DNA of 64,000 nt from positions 372,001 through 436,000 of the forward strand of contig JAPFFF010000056.1 in assembly GCA_039105265.1 (NCBI GenBank), read 5' to 3'. Made by a program: the position numbers and the translations under genes. Source of the stretch: Tritrichomonas musculus. Taxonomy: Eukaryota; Parabasalia; Tritrichomonadida; Tritrichomonadidae. The notes beneath the pieces are model-generated. The model was not told the origin of the DNA, made no database searches, and saw only the letters and a program-made list of their open reading frames with translations. Below are positions 1 to 8,951 of the stretch, one piece after another. Numbering within the stretch: position 1 is the first letter of the stretch; each line of letters begins with the position of its first letter.

Positions 1-286
1 ATTACGTTGCCAAAATCTTCACCAAATTGCTTTAATGTACCTCCTGCAACAAATGATTGAGCATCTATGAATCTCAATTTAGTTGGATGATTATCTGATG
101 TAAGAATGAATTGTTTTAATGAAGATAGGGTGCCAATTATTGAATTTTGTTCGACTTTCCAGAAAGAATGATTAAAATATTGTTTAAATAGATTGCTGTC
201 AAAACGTGATGAGTTAAACCCAAATATAGTAATTACATTCATATTTTTGTTAATAGAGGTATCTGGTAAGAATGATTCATAATATG
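1..286 (-). pseudogene. Polinton protein-primed DNA polymerase B, exonuclease part (fossil, cut by window edge)
   Basis: The reverse strand encodes a stretch containing GFNSSRFD, which fits the Exo II motif (N-x3-F/Y-D) of family-B polymerases. It is followed by a region like the exonuclease domains of Polinton enzymes. The catalytic palm domain would lie left of the window. The right limit is the target-site duplication of the inserted 287-4658 transposon, and the remaining N-terminal part of the same gene lies beyond that insertion. Protein-primed polymerases of this type replicate the Polinton. Treated as a fossil. Confidence 0.75.
279..286. repeat. Left target-site duplication ATAATATG
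   Basis: ATAATATG is repeated at 4659-4666, immediately outside the other end of the inserted transposon. An extra A makes the match 9 bp if the first TIR base is counted. An 8-bp duplication is typical of P-like and hAT elements, and 9 bp of Mutator-like ones. Confidence 0.8.
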
Positions 287-298
287 AGAATAGATAAA
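287..298 (+). repeat. Left terminal inverted repeat of the 4.37-kb transposon
   Basis: AGAATAGATAAA matches the reverse complement of the right end (4647-4658, AGAATAGATGTA) at its first nine positions and then diverges. The recognisable TIR is short. Confidence 0.65.
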
Positions 299-300
299 AA

Positions 301-402
301 AAAAATTGGCCGAAAGTTTTGGCATAAAATTTGGTAATCATGTTATTTATATAATAAAAAACAAAATATTACTTTTTCATTAAATTTGGCTCCTTGAATT
401 TT
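301..402 (+). repeat. Left arm of a roughly 100-bp diverged inverted repeat
   Basis: The two ends of this arm are conserved with the reverse complement of 3734-3836. The outer block is AAAAATTGGCCGAAAG (301-316). The inner block around GGCTCCTT (382-402) ends in AATTTT. The blocks are 80-81 bp apart in both arms, while the middle has diverged. This spacing argues for homology. It could be the TIR of a separate inner element or an internal structure of the transposon. Confidence 0.6.
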
Positions 403-606
403 TTAAAAATATAAGATCATTATATGATCCAATTCTACCCATTTTCAAAAATTTGATTATATTTTTTTGTTTTTAATTAAATATTATAATTTTTATTTAT
501 ATTATAAGAATAAAATTTTTTAATTTTATTTTCATTTTGAGATAGAAATAAAAAATTGTGTAATTTTTAACAATGTTAAAAAAAATATAAATATCTTTTA
601 TTATGC

Positions 607-622
607 TCCACCCGGTCTTGAG
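607..622 (+). repeat. Left copy of a perfect 16-bp subterminal inverted repeat
   Basis: TCCACCCGGTCTTGAG is the exact complement of 4318-4333. The copies lie 320 and 325 bp from the two transposon ends, an almost symmetric placement. Each is bordered on the outside by ATGC (603-606 and 4334-4337). It stands out as GC-rich in AT-rich surroundings and is a candidate transposase-binding site. Confidence 0.7.
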
Positions 623-736
623 TTATTTGAAATATAAATGAAAAATTTATTTTAATATATAAAAAATAACTCAATATTATGTTATATAAAATGTGTTTTT
701 CAAAACAATCATTATTTATGTAGTAAAAATAAAACG

Positions 737-1099
737 ATGATCAAAATAAATTCAAAATTTTCAAAATCTTTAAAAGAAGCATTCAAATTTGATAATAATC
801 ATTTTTATTTCATTTTTAATTTAGGTAAAAAAAACACATCCACCTGGAGCACTGATGATGTTTCAAGATATTTGGAACAGATTGGACTTTGCCAATATTC
901 AAAAGCATTTGCTGAATTTTGTGGAAAGGAAATTTCTCCCAAACTTTATTCAGCCCATTTAAGCCAACGCCGCAAGAAAATGATTGAAAAAAACTTGAAA
1001 CAAAATGAACATCAAGCTGATTCTCAACCAAAAGTCGATTTCAAAGGAAATCGCAATAAATTGATTGAATTGATTAAAAAGCAAAAAAGAGAAGGATGA
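737..1099 (+). CDS. SAM-domain ORF carried inside the transposon
   Basis: This 120-residue ORF begins with an ATG. Residues about 36-66 match the first half of a sterile alpha motif domain (WSTDDVSRYLEQIGL, then a Y-x3-F pattern). The C-terminus, GNRNKLIELIKKQKREG, resembles the final SAM helix. The lysine-rich stretch between the two halves is longer and less typical than usual, so the domain may be interrupted. A TTTAATTTAG tract lies just upstream of the domain, so the first 30 residues could instead be leader or intron sequence. SAM domains mediate protein-protein or RNA binding. The ORF runs opposite to the transposase. Its role in the element is unknown. Confidence 0.55.
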   Translation: MIKINSKFSKSLKEAFKFDNNHFYFIFNLGKKNTSTWSTDDVSRYLEQIGLCQYSKAFAEFCGKEISPKLYSAHLSQRRKKMIEKNLKQNEHQADSQPKVDFKGNRNKLIELIKKQKREG

Positions 1100-1460
1100 A
1101 AATTTCCAGTTCTTCTAACAATGAACCATCAGAATAAGTGAGATTATTTCTAATGAAATCGTTTTCAATAAACAATTTCAAATTTATTAATTTTATTTGT
1201 AATTGTTTTTTTAAAAAAATAGAAGGAAAATGTGTTGTTATACTCTAGTAATAATAATAAAAGAATTTTTATATAAAATTTTTATCATAAACACAAACAA
1301 AAGTGAAAAAATCTAAATAATCATTTCCAGCATAATCAACTGAAAGACATGTTACAATATTTAATCCAATCCAAAACACATTTTAAATGATAAATTCAAA
1401 TTCAAATTAGATAAAAAAATAATCAGATCAATAAATTAAAAATGTTTATTTCAATGATTT

Positions 1461-2092
1461 TTATAAATCATGAAAAATTGATATAAATGCGCCAAGATGA
1501 TCTAGAAGCCAATTGATCAAATCTTCCTTGCAGCAATTTCTTTGTGGTATGACAATTTTATTTTCACTGAATTTTTTGATTAATTGTATAAATTCCCAAT
1601 AATGTATTTTTGTTAGTAATGTTTCATCTTCTAAACAGAATTTTTTTCTTATATTTTCATCCAATAATTTTCTTCTGAATTCTTTTTTCGATAATTTGAT
1701 TTGGAAACTTTTTGCCGAGGAAGTTGTCAATAATTTGCCGTTAGTGCATTGCCCAACCCCCAAAGTAAAAGATCGATGTGTGATCTTTTTTCTTTTTTTT
1801 TTTTGCTTGTTTGTAAATCATCATCAATAAATTCATATACGAATGTTATAAGATAATCAATAACATCTTCGGGTGAAACAATAGGATCATCAAAAGGACA
1901 AAATCCTGCATAAAACATCATAGCTTTGGCAACTTGTTGCGGCGAAAAAGGTTTGTCTTGTGCAATTCCTTCTTTAGTTATATTTTCATCATAAAAATCA
2001 CTTTCTTTTTCTTCAACAAGAACACCAAAAGATTCAGTACGCATGTGAATTTTTTCAATCTCTTCTTCAAATTCGTCACATTTTGCAAACAT
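1461..2092 (-). pseudogene. C-terminal extension of the transposase, split over two frames
   Basis: Two overlapping reading frames (about 1727-2092 and 1461-1763) follow the transposase on the same strand. The first overlaps the transposase 3' end at a run of ten A on the coding strand. The second overlaps the first near another A-rich stretch. The first piece has an acidic helical part and the second is rich in lysine and hydrophobic residues; neither matches a domain I recognise. The simplest reading is one transposase gene with two homopolymer-associated frame changes. Alternatives are a separate accessory protein or slippage during expression. The second piece has no in-frame ATG near its beginning. 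Confidence 0.45.
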
Positions 2093-3626
2093 TTTTTTTT
2101 TGTTCAATGCTTTGCATTATGCTTACAACTTGCAAAAACTTATTCAGAGTATGAATGAATTTGGCTCTTTTTCTACAGCAACCAAACTTATGCTCAAGAG
2201 GTCCTGTAGAATTCCGAGGGAAATAGAATTTCTTAAGTTTATGCATTAATTGAATATTTGAATGCAATGTATTCAAATATTCAATTAAAATTCTATTAGA
2301 ATAAAACTGTAGATTTTTTCCACTTTTTTTGGTTTCATGCAATTCAATATTTTTTGTATTAATTTTTTGCTCATAATAAAAAACCAAAAAATAAAAACAA
2401 ATTTGCAGTAAAAACATTCTGTTTGAAAAACCAATTTCATTTCCATTGAATGCAAGAATTGATAAAGAAATTGGCATCCAATATGCTGCTTCTACAAAGT
2501 TATGAGTTTCTAATAAATGAACAAAATTTGAAGGACTAAATAGCACCAAAGGTAATGAATCGTGCATTTTTGTGATTATTTCATTTGACCAAATAATTTT
2601 TGGTAAATTTGGAAAAATTTTCATGAGCTTTTCGACGTTAAACCAATTGTCAGAATATGAAAAGCCAGAATAAATTACAACATCAAACAAACGATATCGT
2701 AATCGTTTGATAAGATGGAGAAAATCTGTGGATACTTTAAATCTCAATGATTTTGAAAAAGATATTAAATTGTTTTTTAAGATTGAATTGATATATGATC
2801 TGAAGTATTCATCATGCAAGCAACAATAAGCTGAATCTCCATCAAATGAGTAAGTTAAAATTGTGATATTTCGATTTTTAAGATGATCACGTATATAATT
2901 AAGATTGCTTATAATTTCTTCATTAGCTTTTCCATTACATGCTGGTTTAATGTAGACAATAAAATTATTATACGAAGGATCATAAGGTTGAACTTGGAAC
3001 ACGAACGCGGCTTTTACAATTTTATTTGCATTTAAGTTTAAAAAATCACGAAATTCATTTGGATTTCGTAGAAAATTTTTAAAAATATTTTTTGATATTA
3101 AGATTTCATCATCTTTATCAAATATAAGTCCATCAAAAGTTGAATTTTTGTTTAATACAACATTAGGACTAAAATATATTGCATCGACTGCAAGACAAGC
3201 GTGTATTGTATTTGATTTCGATATGTGATTATGCTCTTTATAAATATCAACAATTTTAGATAAATTTTGTAAACCTCTCAGTTGTTCTGGGATTTTATTA
3301 GTAATTTCTCGAGTAATTCTATCAATCCTAGATTTTGGAGGGAACGATAATCTATCAGATAAAATTGAATAACAATGGGGATTAAGTGCATTTATTTCTA
3401 GAGATATCTGTAATATTTCTTCTTGATCTGCCATATTATTTGTATTTTTAGCAATTTCTAATTCTTCTTTTAAATCATGATTATTTTGAGATAATTCTTT
3501 ATTTCTTTTTTGCTCATATGATAATCTGTTTCTAAGTAGATTTGAACGTTGCTTCTCTAATTTTTGGGCTTTATCTTGGTCAAATTTCCTTTTCCCATCA
3601 AATAGATAATCAAGCGACTGTTTCAT
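2076..3626 (-). CDS. DDE-type transposase, P-element-like candidate
   Basis: This 516-residue protein starts with a charged, coiled-coil-like N-terminus (residues 15-70). A CLAVDAIYFSP segment with a possible first catalytic Asp follows near residue 140. YSFDGDSA and then STDFLHLIKRLRYRL (residues about 260-305) fit the D-x2-H-x2-K-x2-R signature seen around the second Asp of P-type transposases. GPLEHKFGCCRKRAK near the C-terminus may hold the final acidic residue. Its central place in an element with TIRs and an 8-bp duplication supports a transposase role. I see no DNA-binding zinc finger. The frame closes just after an A10 tract, where a second frame takes over. Confidence 0.6.
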   Translation of the reverse strand: MKQSLDYLFDGKRKFDQDKAQKLEKQRSNLLRNRLSYEQKRNKELSQNNHDLKEELEIAKNTNNMADQEEILQISLEINALNPHCYSILSDRLSFPPKSRIDRITREITNKIPEQLRGLQNLSKIVDIYKEHNHISKSNTIHACLAVDAIYFSPNVVLNKNSTFDGLIFDKDDEILISKNIFKNFLRNPNEFRDFLNLNANKIVKAAFVFQVQPYDPSYNNFIVYIKPACNGKANEEIISNLNYIRDHLKNRNITILTYSFDGDSAYCCLHDEYFRSYINSILKNNLISFSKSLRFKVSTDFLHLIKRLRYRLFDVVIYSGFSYSDNWFNVEKLMKIFPNLPKIIWSNEIITKMHDSLPLVLFSPSNFVHLLETHNFVEAAYWMPISLSILAFNGNEIGFSNRMFLLQICFYFLVFYYEQKINTKNIELHETKKSGKNLQFYSNRILIEYLNTLHSNIQLMHKLKKFYFPRNSTGPLEHKFGCCRKRAKFIHTLNKFLQVVSIMQSIEQKKNVCKM

Positions 3627-3733
3627 ATCGATTGGCCTTCTTTCTTAAATTTTATATCAAAAAGTTTAAATTTATTCTCAATTTTTCCAATAAATAAAAA
3701 TTTCATAAATATAAATATAAATAACAATATCTT

Positions 3734-3836
3734 AAAATTGAAGGAGCCATTTTCTAGTTTTTAATATAATTAGATACAGAATTTAAAACAAATTTTTTTA
3801 ATATTATTAATGATAAAAATCTTTCGGCCAATTTTT
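3734..3836 (-). repeat. Right arm of the roughly 100-bp diverged inverted repeat
   Basis: Partner of 301-402: AAGGAGCC at the inner edge and CTTTCGGCCAATTTTT (3821-3836) at the outer edge. It lies more than 800 bp from the right end of the transposon, while its partner lies 14 bp from the left end, so the pair is asymmetric and interleaved with the 16-bp pair. Confidence 0.6.
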
Positions 3837-4317
3837 AGGAAAAATGATTTCTTCTTATTAACGTATAGTTTTTTTCATTTCTAACGTATTTTTTATAAAA
3901 AACTATAAATATCTAGATATTTTTCTATTAAAATTATGATATTTTGATTTAATAAATATTAAAAATTAATATTAAATGCATCTTATTTATATTTTTATAT
4001 ATTATATAGCCATAACAAAATTATAATGCTTTGAATAAATTTCCATTTTCCAATGCTTCTATTTGCTGATGGAATCAAAATTAACAAAAAATTTTTTGTT
4101 AAAATGAGAAGAACTTTTTAACCTACTTTTCCAATAGATTCAATAGGGTTTTCATTGAACACCGATCATGCTTCACTTAACTTTTTGAAATTTTGGCGGT
4201 AAAAAATGAAAAAATTTCGAAATTGTCATTCTTTTTTTTTCATGAATTTAAAGAGCTATTCCAAAATGATGCTATATTAATGATTTATATAGGTAGAATT
4301 AATAATCATTAAATTAT

Positions 4318-4333
4318 CTCAAGACCGGGTGGA
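4318..4333 (-). repeat. Right copy of the 16-bp subterminal inverted repeat
   Basis: CTCAAGACCGGGTGGA is the exact complement of 607-622 and lies 325 bp from the right transposon end. Confidence 0.7.
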
Positions 4334-4646
4334 ATGCAAAAAAAAATTTTCATATAATAATGTCACAAAAAAACTACCATTTTTTCATTTTTATATGTTC
4401 ATCATAATATTTTATTAAAATTATTATTTATTAATGATTATATATATAGGATTATTTTAATTTATTGGTTGATGTATTTCTATTATTTCTATTTCATGAG
4501 ATTTGATAATTTAATTTTTCAAATTGTCACTTCATTTTTTCAAGATCCACTAAGAATTTCTAAAATTCAAATATATATATATATTCTCCTAAAATATATC
4601 TTTATTTTTATATGGTTTTTATTTTTCAAAAATGCTTAATAAAAAA

Positions 4647-4658
4647 TACATCTATTCT
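4647..4658 (-). repeat. Right terminal inverted repeat of the 4.37-kb transposon
   Basis: The reverse complement reads AGAATAGATGTA and matches the left end for nine bases. The duplicated target ATAATATG follows directly at 4659-4666. Confidence 0.65.
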
Positions 4659-6638
4659 ATAATATGATATCTTATCTGCATAGACTTTCATTGATTGCTC
4701 GAACAACCATTTTATCCATTGTGGTATGAACTCTTGAGAGTCTCTTAATGAGAAATTCTTTGTTGTCAAGCCGTTTGATGATTTCACACAAGATGAAACT
4801 GACAACGGAATTAACCTTGAATTTATTGTTGTTGAATCAGAGATTGATTTATTTATTGATTGCTCCATTGTTTCGAAATCATATGTTATATAGTATATTT
4901 CAGGTTTCCATTGAAGATTGTATGCTAAACAGTATTCATAAACAGGGTTATTCAATATATGAGGACAATAAGGTAAAGCTTCTTTAACTGGTATGAAGTT
5001 CTTTTTAAATACCCCATCACAGTGTTTAACATGAGAATCAAACCTGTTAAAATTCTTTGAACCATAATGAATATATGAATTACATTTCGGGCAGATATGT
5101 ATTTGTGTAAGCTTTTCAGGATTCTTGATGTACATTATATGGATGATTCGGTTTTGAGAGTAAAGTAATGCAGAATATGTTGTAAATGTTTTATCGAAAA
5201 ACCACTACTCTGATAAATCATAATATTGCTCAGAATCTGTCTTGTGAAACTCATATATGTTAACATTAATGTGATTCTTTTGTGCTAAATCTTTCATTTG
5301 CTCCATTGAAACACCTTCGAATTCATTAAGTATTTTCTTACCTTCATTTGGAATCTTTGTGTTGTATATTATATTGTGTTCTTTAAGAAGTAGTTTCTTA
5401 GCGATTTTGGTTCGTTCTTTAGTTTTATATTTTTTGGTATTTGCTAGTTCTTCATTTAAACATACAGCTAAGAATCTGAAGAAACATAGTTTATCATCTT
5501 CATTATCACATATTATGAAATCATTTTTGATGAATTCTATTGGTAAATCCTTTATGCGACCAGTTATCTTTCTCATTCTTGAAACTGTAAAAGCTATTGA
5601 ACCAACTAATATAAGTTTTGTGCTTGATGATTCTGTTTCATAAGAGTGTAAAACAGATTCAATATAGAGTTTAACAATATCAAGGTCTTCAAGTTTACTG
5701 ATAATGATAGGTATCATTGATTGATAGTTTTTCCAAATAATGTCTTTAGCTTTATAATCGTATTTCTCTTCTAATGATTCAAAATCATAAGTGTATGTTT
5801 CGAAGACTCCTGAAAGTTGAAAATGAATCTTAAATGGTTTCAGCTCTTTCTTGTATACATTGTGAAGACACTCAAAGATATTATCTAATGATGCAACTTG
5901 ATTGAAATAATATGTTGTTATCGGCTTGCCACTGTCTTTGCGTTGTATAGTATTTTCAGATGGATATTTATTATAGTGATTCCACTCATTTACGGCTCTA
6001 TCAAAATCATGTGGCTCGTTAATCATAAGGAAATCACTATGTTTTGATGTGAAATTGTGTGCGCATTTATTGAGGTATTCATATATTTCTTCATTCTCTG
6101 GTATGTAATACTTTTGATGGTTTTTGATTAATGGAGCATCTGGGATTATCAGTTTTTCAGTGTTTTGTAATACAGGATGTTGTTGTTGTTTTATTAATTG
6201 AATTGCTTCATCAACTGCTTCATAAGCCCTATTAATAGCTTCTTTTATCTCGAATTCTCTCTCGATTTGTTGTTGTTTTGTGTTGAAATAGCGTTCATCT
6301 TCTTCATTAATATCTTCTTCAAAGTAATCATCACGTTTGAGTATATCTTGGTAGTTCTGTTTGTATGAATCATCTAAAATTTGTTTTAGTTTATGTTCAT
6401 GTATAATGAAATCATCTATTTCTTCTGCGTTTGGTAAATCATTTTTAATAAATCTGTGGGCATTACGATTATTAAGCCAATCACATAATACCTCTACGTT
6501 TTTCCTTCTATTCCAAGCTTCTGTTTTAGCAGTTGTTGTAATTGGTAGATTTGCATTGAAAAGTGTATTGATAGAATTGATTAATGTAATAATATCTTCG
6601 CTGTTAATATTTTTAAGTGATTGGTAATCGTATCGCAT
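4659..6638 (-). pseudogene. Polinton DNA polymerase B, N-terminal region and start of exonuclease (fossil)
   Basis: The piece near 4.7-5.1 kb contains TYDFET, the Exo I motif of family-B polymerases, preceded by a zinc-finger-like stretch with paired cysteines and histidines. The 5.2-6.6 kb part encodes the long N-terminal region usual in Polinton polymerases. It includes a CFFRFLAVCLN block and a segment ending INVNIYEF, resembling the OTU-like block found ahead of the polymerase in these elements. The start is taken at the ATG at 6638. The gene continues towards the left beyond the inserted transposon. It is broken and treated as a fossil. Confidence 0.8.
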
Positions 6639-6639
6639 T

Positions 6640-6916
6640 TGGGTGGAAATAAAAAATTAATTTTGATAATCGATGGATTTAAATTTTATGACTGTCAATT
6701 GGAGGCTCAAATTATTCGACTCCAAAAAAGTGCTAGAAATCATTGAGTTTCATAGTTGGGGCTCACAGTGTTGTAGACAGTGAGTTAGAAAACCTTGAGT
6801 TCTGAAAATGGGGTTAAAAATAAGGAAAATCGCATGAAACCCTTGAGCGACTAACATGGGGTAGGCCGTCAGATGTGATTCATTATCTGACCCCCAATAC
6901 GCACATACTACACTAC
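6640..6916. other. Polinton intergenic stretch
   Basis: This interval lies between the polymerase start and the next Polinton gene. It is less AT-rich than its surroundings, with several GGGG/CCCC runs. I see no clear coding potential beyond possible remains of the capsid gene. Confidence 0.4.
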
Positions 6917-7486
6917 TTACCATTTAATACCATTTCTCTCTTTCCAATCAACAATGAATCCTGTTCTACTTCCTGACTTACCATTCCATATATCTTTATG
7001 TCTGGCCTTAGAATATACATCTGCTCTCTTTGTTGTTTCGTTGGCACAACAGGCTGTTAAAAAGGATTCTTCACAACCAAAATTCTGCGTATAGATAGTA
7101 ATGCCATTAGCCACGATTTCATATTTTTCGACGGCATCCCTAGCATCTTTAAAGCCAAACCAAACTCTATTGAATTGATAATTATCATCTGTATTTTCTA
7201 TTGGTTCAACCTCTTGTCCAGCAGCTTCTTTAATACTGACTTCCATATCAGCTCTAATAAATCCATTATATATGTCTGCTGTATTGTTTGTGTTTGGAGA
7301 TATAATAGCAGTGGTATATGAGCCTTGGGGGATTGAAGGAGATGGAGAATATGATGTCTGGGGACTTATAGTATACTGTTTGTTGGTATCACTTAGGGCT
7401 ATACAATTATCTACAATATCAAAATATGATGCTATTTGGGTACATACTTCAGCTGATGTTCTGAGTTCAATCTCTGGATTAATCAT
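6917..7486 (-). pseudogene. Polinton major-capsid-like protein, N-terminal part (fossil)
   Basis: The 189-residue ORF begins MINPEIELRTSAEVCTQIAS and later carries FNRVWFGFKDARDAVEKYEI, NGITIYTQNF and YSKARHKDIWNGKSG. This pattern (a strand-rich start, then a helix that introduces a tyrosine-rich strand) resembles the N-terminus of double-jelly-roll major capsid proteins of Polintons. It is much shorter than that family, so it is treated as a broken copy. The identification rests on pattern memory, without an alignment; an alternative is an uncharacterised Polinton structural protein. Confidence 0.5.
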
Positions 7487-7512
7487 GGTGTTTTTATAAA
7501 AAAATAAAAACT

Positions 7513-8109
7513 TTATAACATATCAGAGAAAATATTATTCCTCCTTCTACGAATGACCTGAGGTTGAGGAGGAAGTGTTGGTGGTAGTTCTTCCTCTGGT
7601 TCTTCTTCTATATCATTGGCAAAGTCAACTTTGCCTGAAGTCAAATTAGGCTCTTGAATATATTGTGGCTGAGTATATTGGTAGTAGGGTTTGCTCATTT
7701 GTTTTTGCACCACTTCTTTTATCATCCTTTTTTGTTCTTTCTTTTCTCGTTTATTTTTTATTTCTTCCCCCAATAACTTTAGCTGATTTAATATTTCCAT
7801 ATTTATTGTAGGGTCAAAAATGGCTGAATTATTTGATTGCGGCTTAGTCCTTTCGATTTTTTTGGCAGAGCAGACCTTTCCCTGAGAGCAAGTGGGGAGA
7901 GGTTTTGTAGGCTCTTCTGCTGGCTCTTCTACTTCCTGCTCTTCTACCTGTGGTTCAGCTTGAGGTTTGGATAGGGGCTCTGTTCTTCTTTTCACAATAT
8001 ATTTATTCTCTTTTTTTGTAGGCAAGACATCCCACTCAGGGTCATCACGACCATTTAACCAGTTTTGTATTACTTGTAATCTCTTCGATCCAGTCAAATG
8101 TTTAGACAT
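7513..8109 (-). CDS. Polinton accessory protein, proline/glutamate-rich
   Basis: This 198-residue protein has a short folded N-terminus (LQVIQNWLNGRDDPEWDVLP, then a basic KYIVKRR). A proline- and glutamate-rich linker follows, then a lysine-rich helix (residues about 105-140) and a tail ending in RRRRNN. The N-terminal WLN block recalls a similar block in the N-terminal region of the neighbouring polymerase. It lies in the minus-strand gene train between the capsid-like gene and the basic proteins. Function is unknown; a structural or scaffolding role is only a guess from position. Confidence 0.6.
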   Translation of the reverse strand: MSKHLTGSKRLQVIQNWLNGRDDPEWDVLPTKKENKYIVKRRTEPLSKPQAEPQVEEQEVEEPAEEPTKPLPTCSQGKVCSAKKIERTKPQSNNSAIFDPTINMEILNQLKLLGEEIKNKREKKEQKRMIKEVVQKQMSKPYYQYTQPQYIQEPNLTSGKVDFANDIEEEPEEELPPTLPPQPQVIRRRRNNIFSDML

Positions 8110-8173
8110 TTAAATAATATTAAAATCGCTTTCTTTGAGTTTTATTTGCTTTTTTGGAGTTTTTGGGAGTTTT

Positions 8174-8929
8174 TCACCTCCTTGCTTTTCTTCTTCTTCT
8201 CATGCCTCTTATCATTCTATATCTTTTGCCTTGATATATTTTATAACCTGATGGTTTTCTTGAATAATGGATACGTGGATAATTTAAAGAATTTAGATAA
8301 TAATTGGCTAATAATTCATTATTTACGTCTCCTATTTTTTTCTCTAATTCTTTCTTCTTCTCTTTGTTGTCTATTCTCTCACTGCTCTCTCCTAGTGATT
8401 TTATTACTTTAGCTCCTACTTTAACATATTTATTGTCTGTTGCATTACCAATGGTTTCTGCAATTTCACCACCTCCTATGAGTAATTCAGTTTTATTATC
8501 CCATGCCCATTTCAATCTCTCTTTCATTTTATTTACGTGTTCATAATTATTTTTGGGTATTCCATCTGTCATTTTATTATATGCTTTTTTAAGCTTGTTT
8601 ACAAATTTCCCTGCTATCCCTTCGGAATTATTTTGAGTTGTCATAGGGGGTTGCATAGGAGCTGGTGCTGGTGCTGGAGGCGGCATATAATGTGGGGTAG
8701 GAGGAGGTTCTTGGATTGGCTTGGGAGGAGCTGGAGTAGGAGTAGGAACTGGAACTGGTTTTTGGATTGGTTCTAGAGAAGGTCCTTGGGTGGGTTTTTT
8801 GCTAAAGAATTTGTTATATGTATTGCTCACAAGATTTGATATTTTATCACTTATCCCTCCTATTGGCTCTTCTGTACCATCACTTCGTAGGGTAGGAGCA
8901 GTACCCATCGTTAAAAATGGAATAGACAT
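8174..8929 (-). CDS. Polinton proline-rich protein with strongly basic C-terminus
   Basis: 251 residues. A proline-rich linker (about 45-95) with PAPAP and PTPAPP runs separates an N-terminal segment from an alpha-helical region (about 105-200). That region contains a GGGEIAETIGNATDNKYVKV block. The last 30 residues are extremely basic (KRYRMIRGMRRRRKARR), fitting nucleic-acid binding or nuclear targeting. The GGGEIAETIG...NK block and the later YSRKPSGYKIYQ block are shared with the adjacent gene at 8952, so the two look like paralogues. Proteins of this kind could be DNA-condensing or minor virion components; this is inference. Confidence 0.6.
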   Translation of the reverse strand: MSIPFLTMGTAPTLRSDGTEEPIGGISDKISNLVSNTYNKFFSKKPTQGPSLEPIQKPVPVPTPTPAPPKPIQEPPPTPHYMPPPAPAPAPMQPPMTTQNNSEGIAGKFVNKLKKAYNKMTDGIPKNNYEHVNKMKERLKWAWDNKTELLIGGGEIAETIGNATDNKYVKVGAKVIKSLGESSERIDNKEKKKELEKKIGDVNNELLANYYLNSLNYPRIHYSRKPSGYKIYQGKRYRMIRGMRRRRKARR

Positions 8930-8951
8930 TTAAATGAAGACAAAATTTAGC

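Larger units (their letters stand above)
287..4658 (-). mobile_element. 4.37-kb DNA transposon (P-like candidate) inserted in the Polinton polymerase gene
   Basis: The ends are AGAATAGAT at left and its complement at right (reverse complement begins AGAATAGATG). They are flanked by ATAATATG direct repeats, and polymerase-like coding sequence lies on both outer sides. Inside are a minus-strand DDE-type transposase (2076-3626 with more coding sequence to 1461), a plus-strand SAM-domain ORF (737-1099) and two further pairs of inverted repeats (301-402 with 3734-3836; 607-622 with 4318-4333). The 8-bp duplication and transposase motifs suggest the P-element superfamily, but no THAP zinc finger was seen, so the family call is tentative. 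Insertion after the Polinton was already in place is clear from the nesting. Confidence 0.8.

Noticed and set aside
603-4337. ATGC flanks as a 4-bp target duplication defining a separate transposon 607-4333
   Set aside because: Four bases match easily by chance, and the symmetric distance to the outer ends better fits subterminal repeats of the 287-4658 element.
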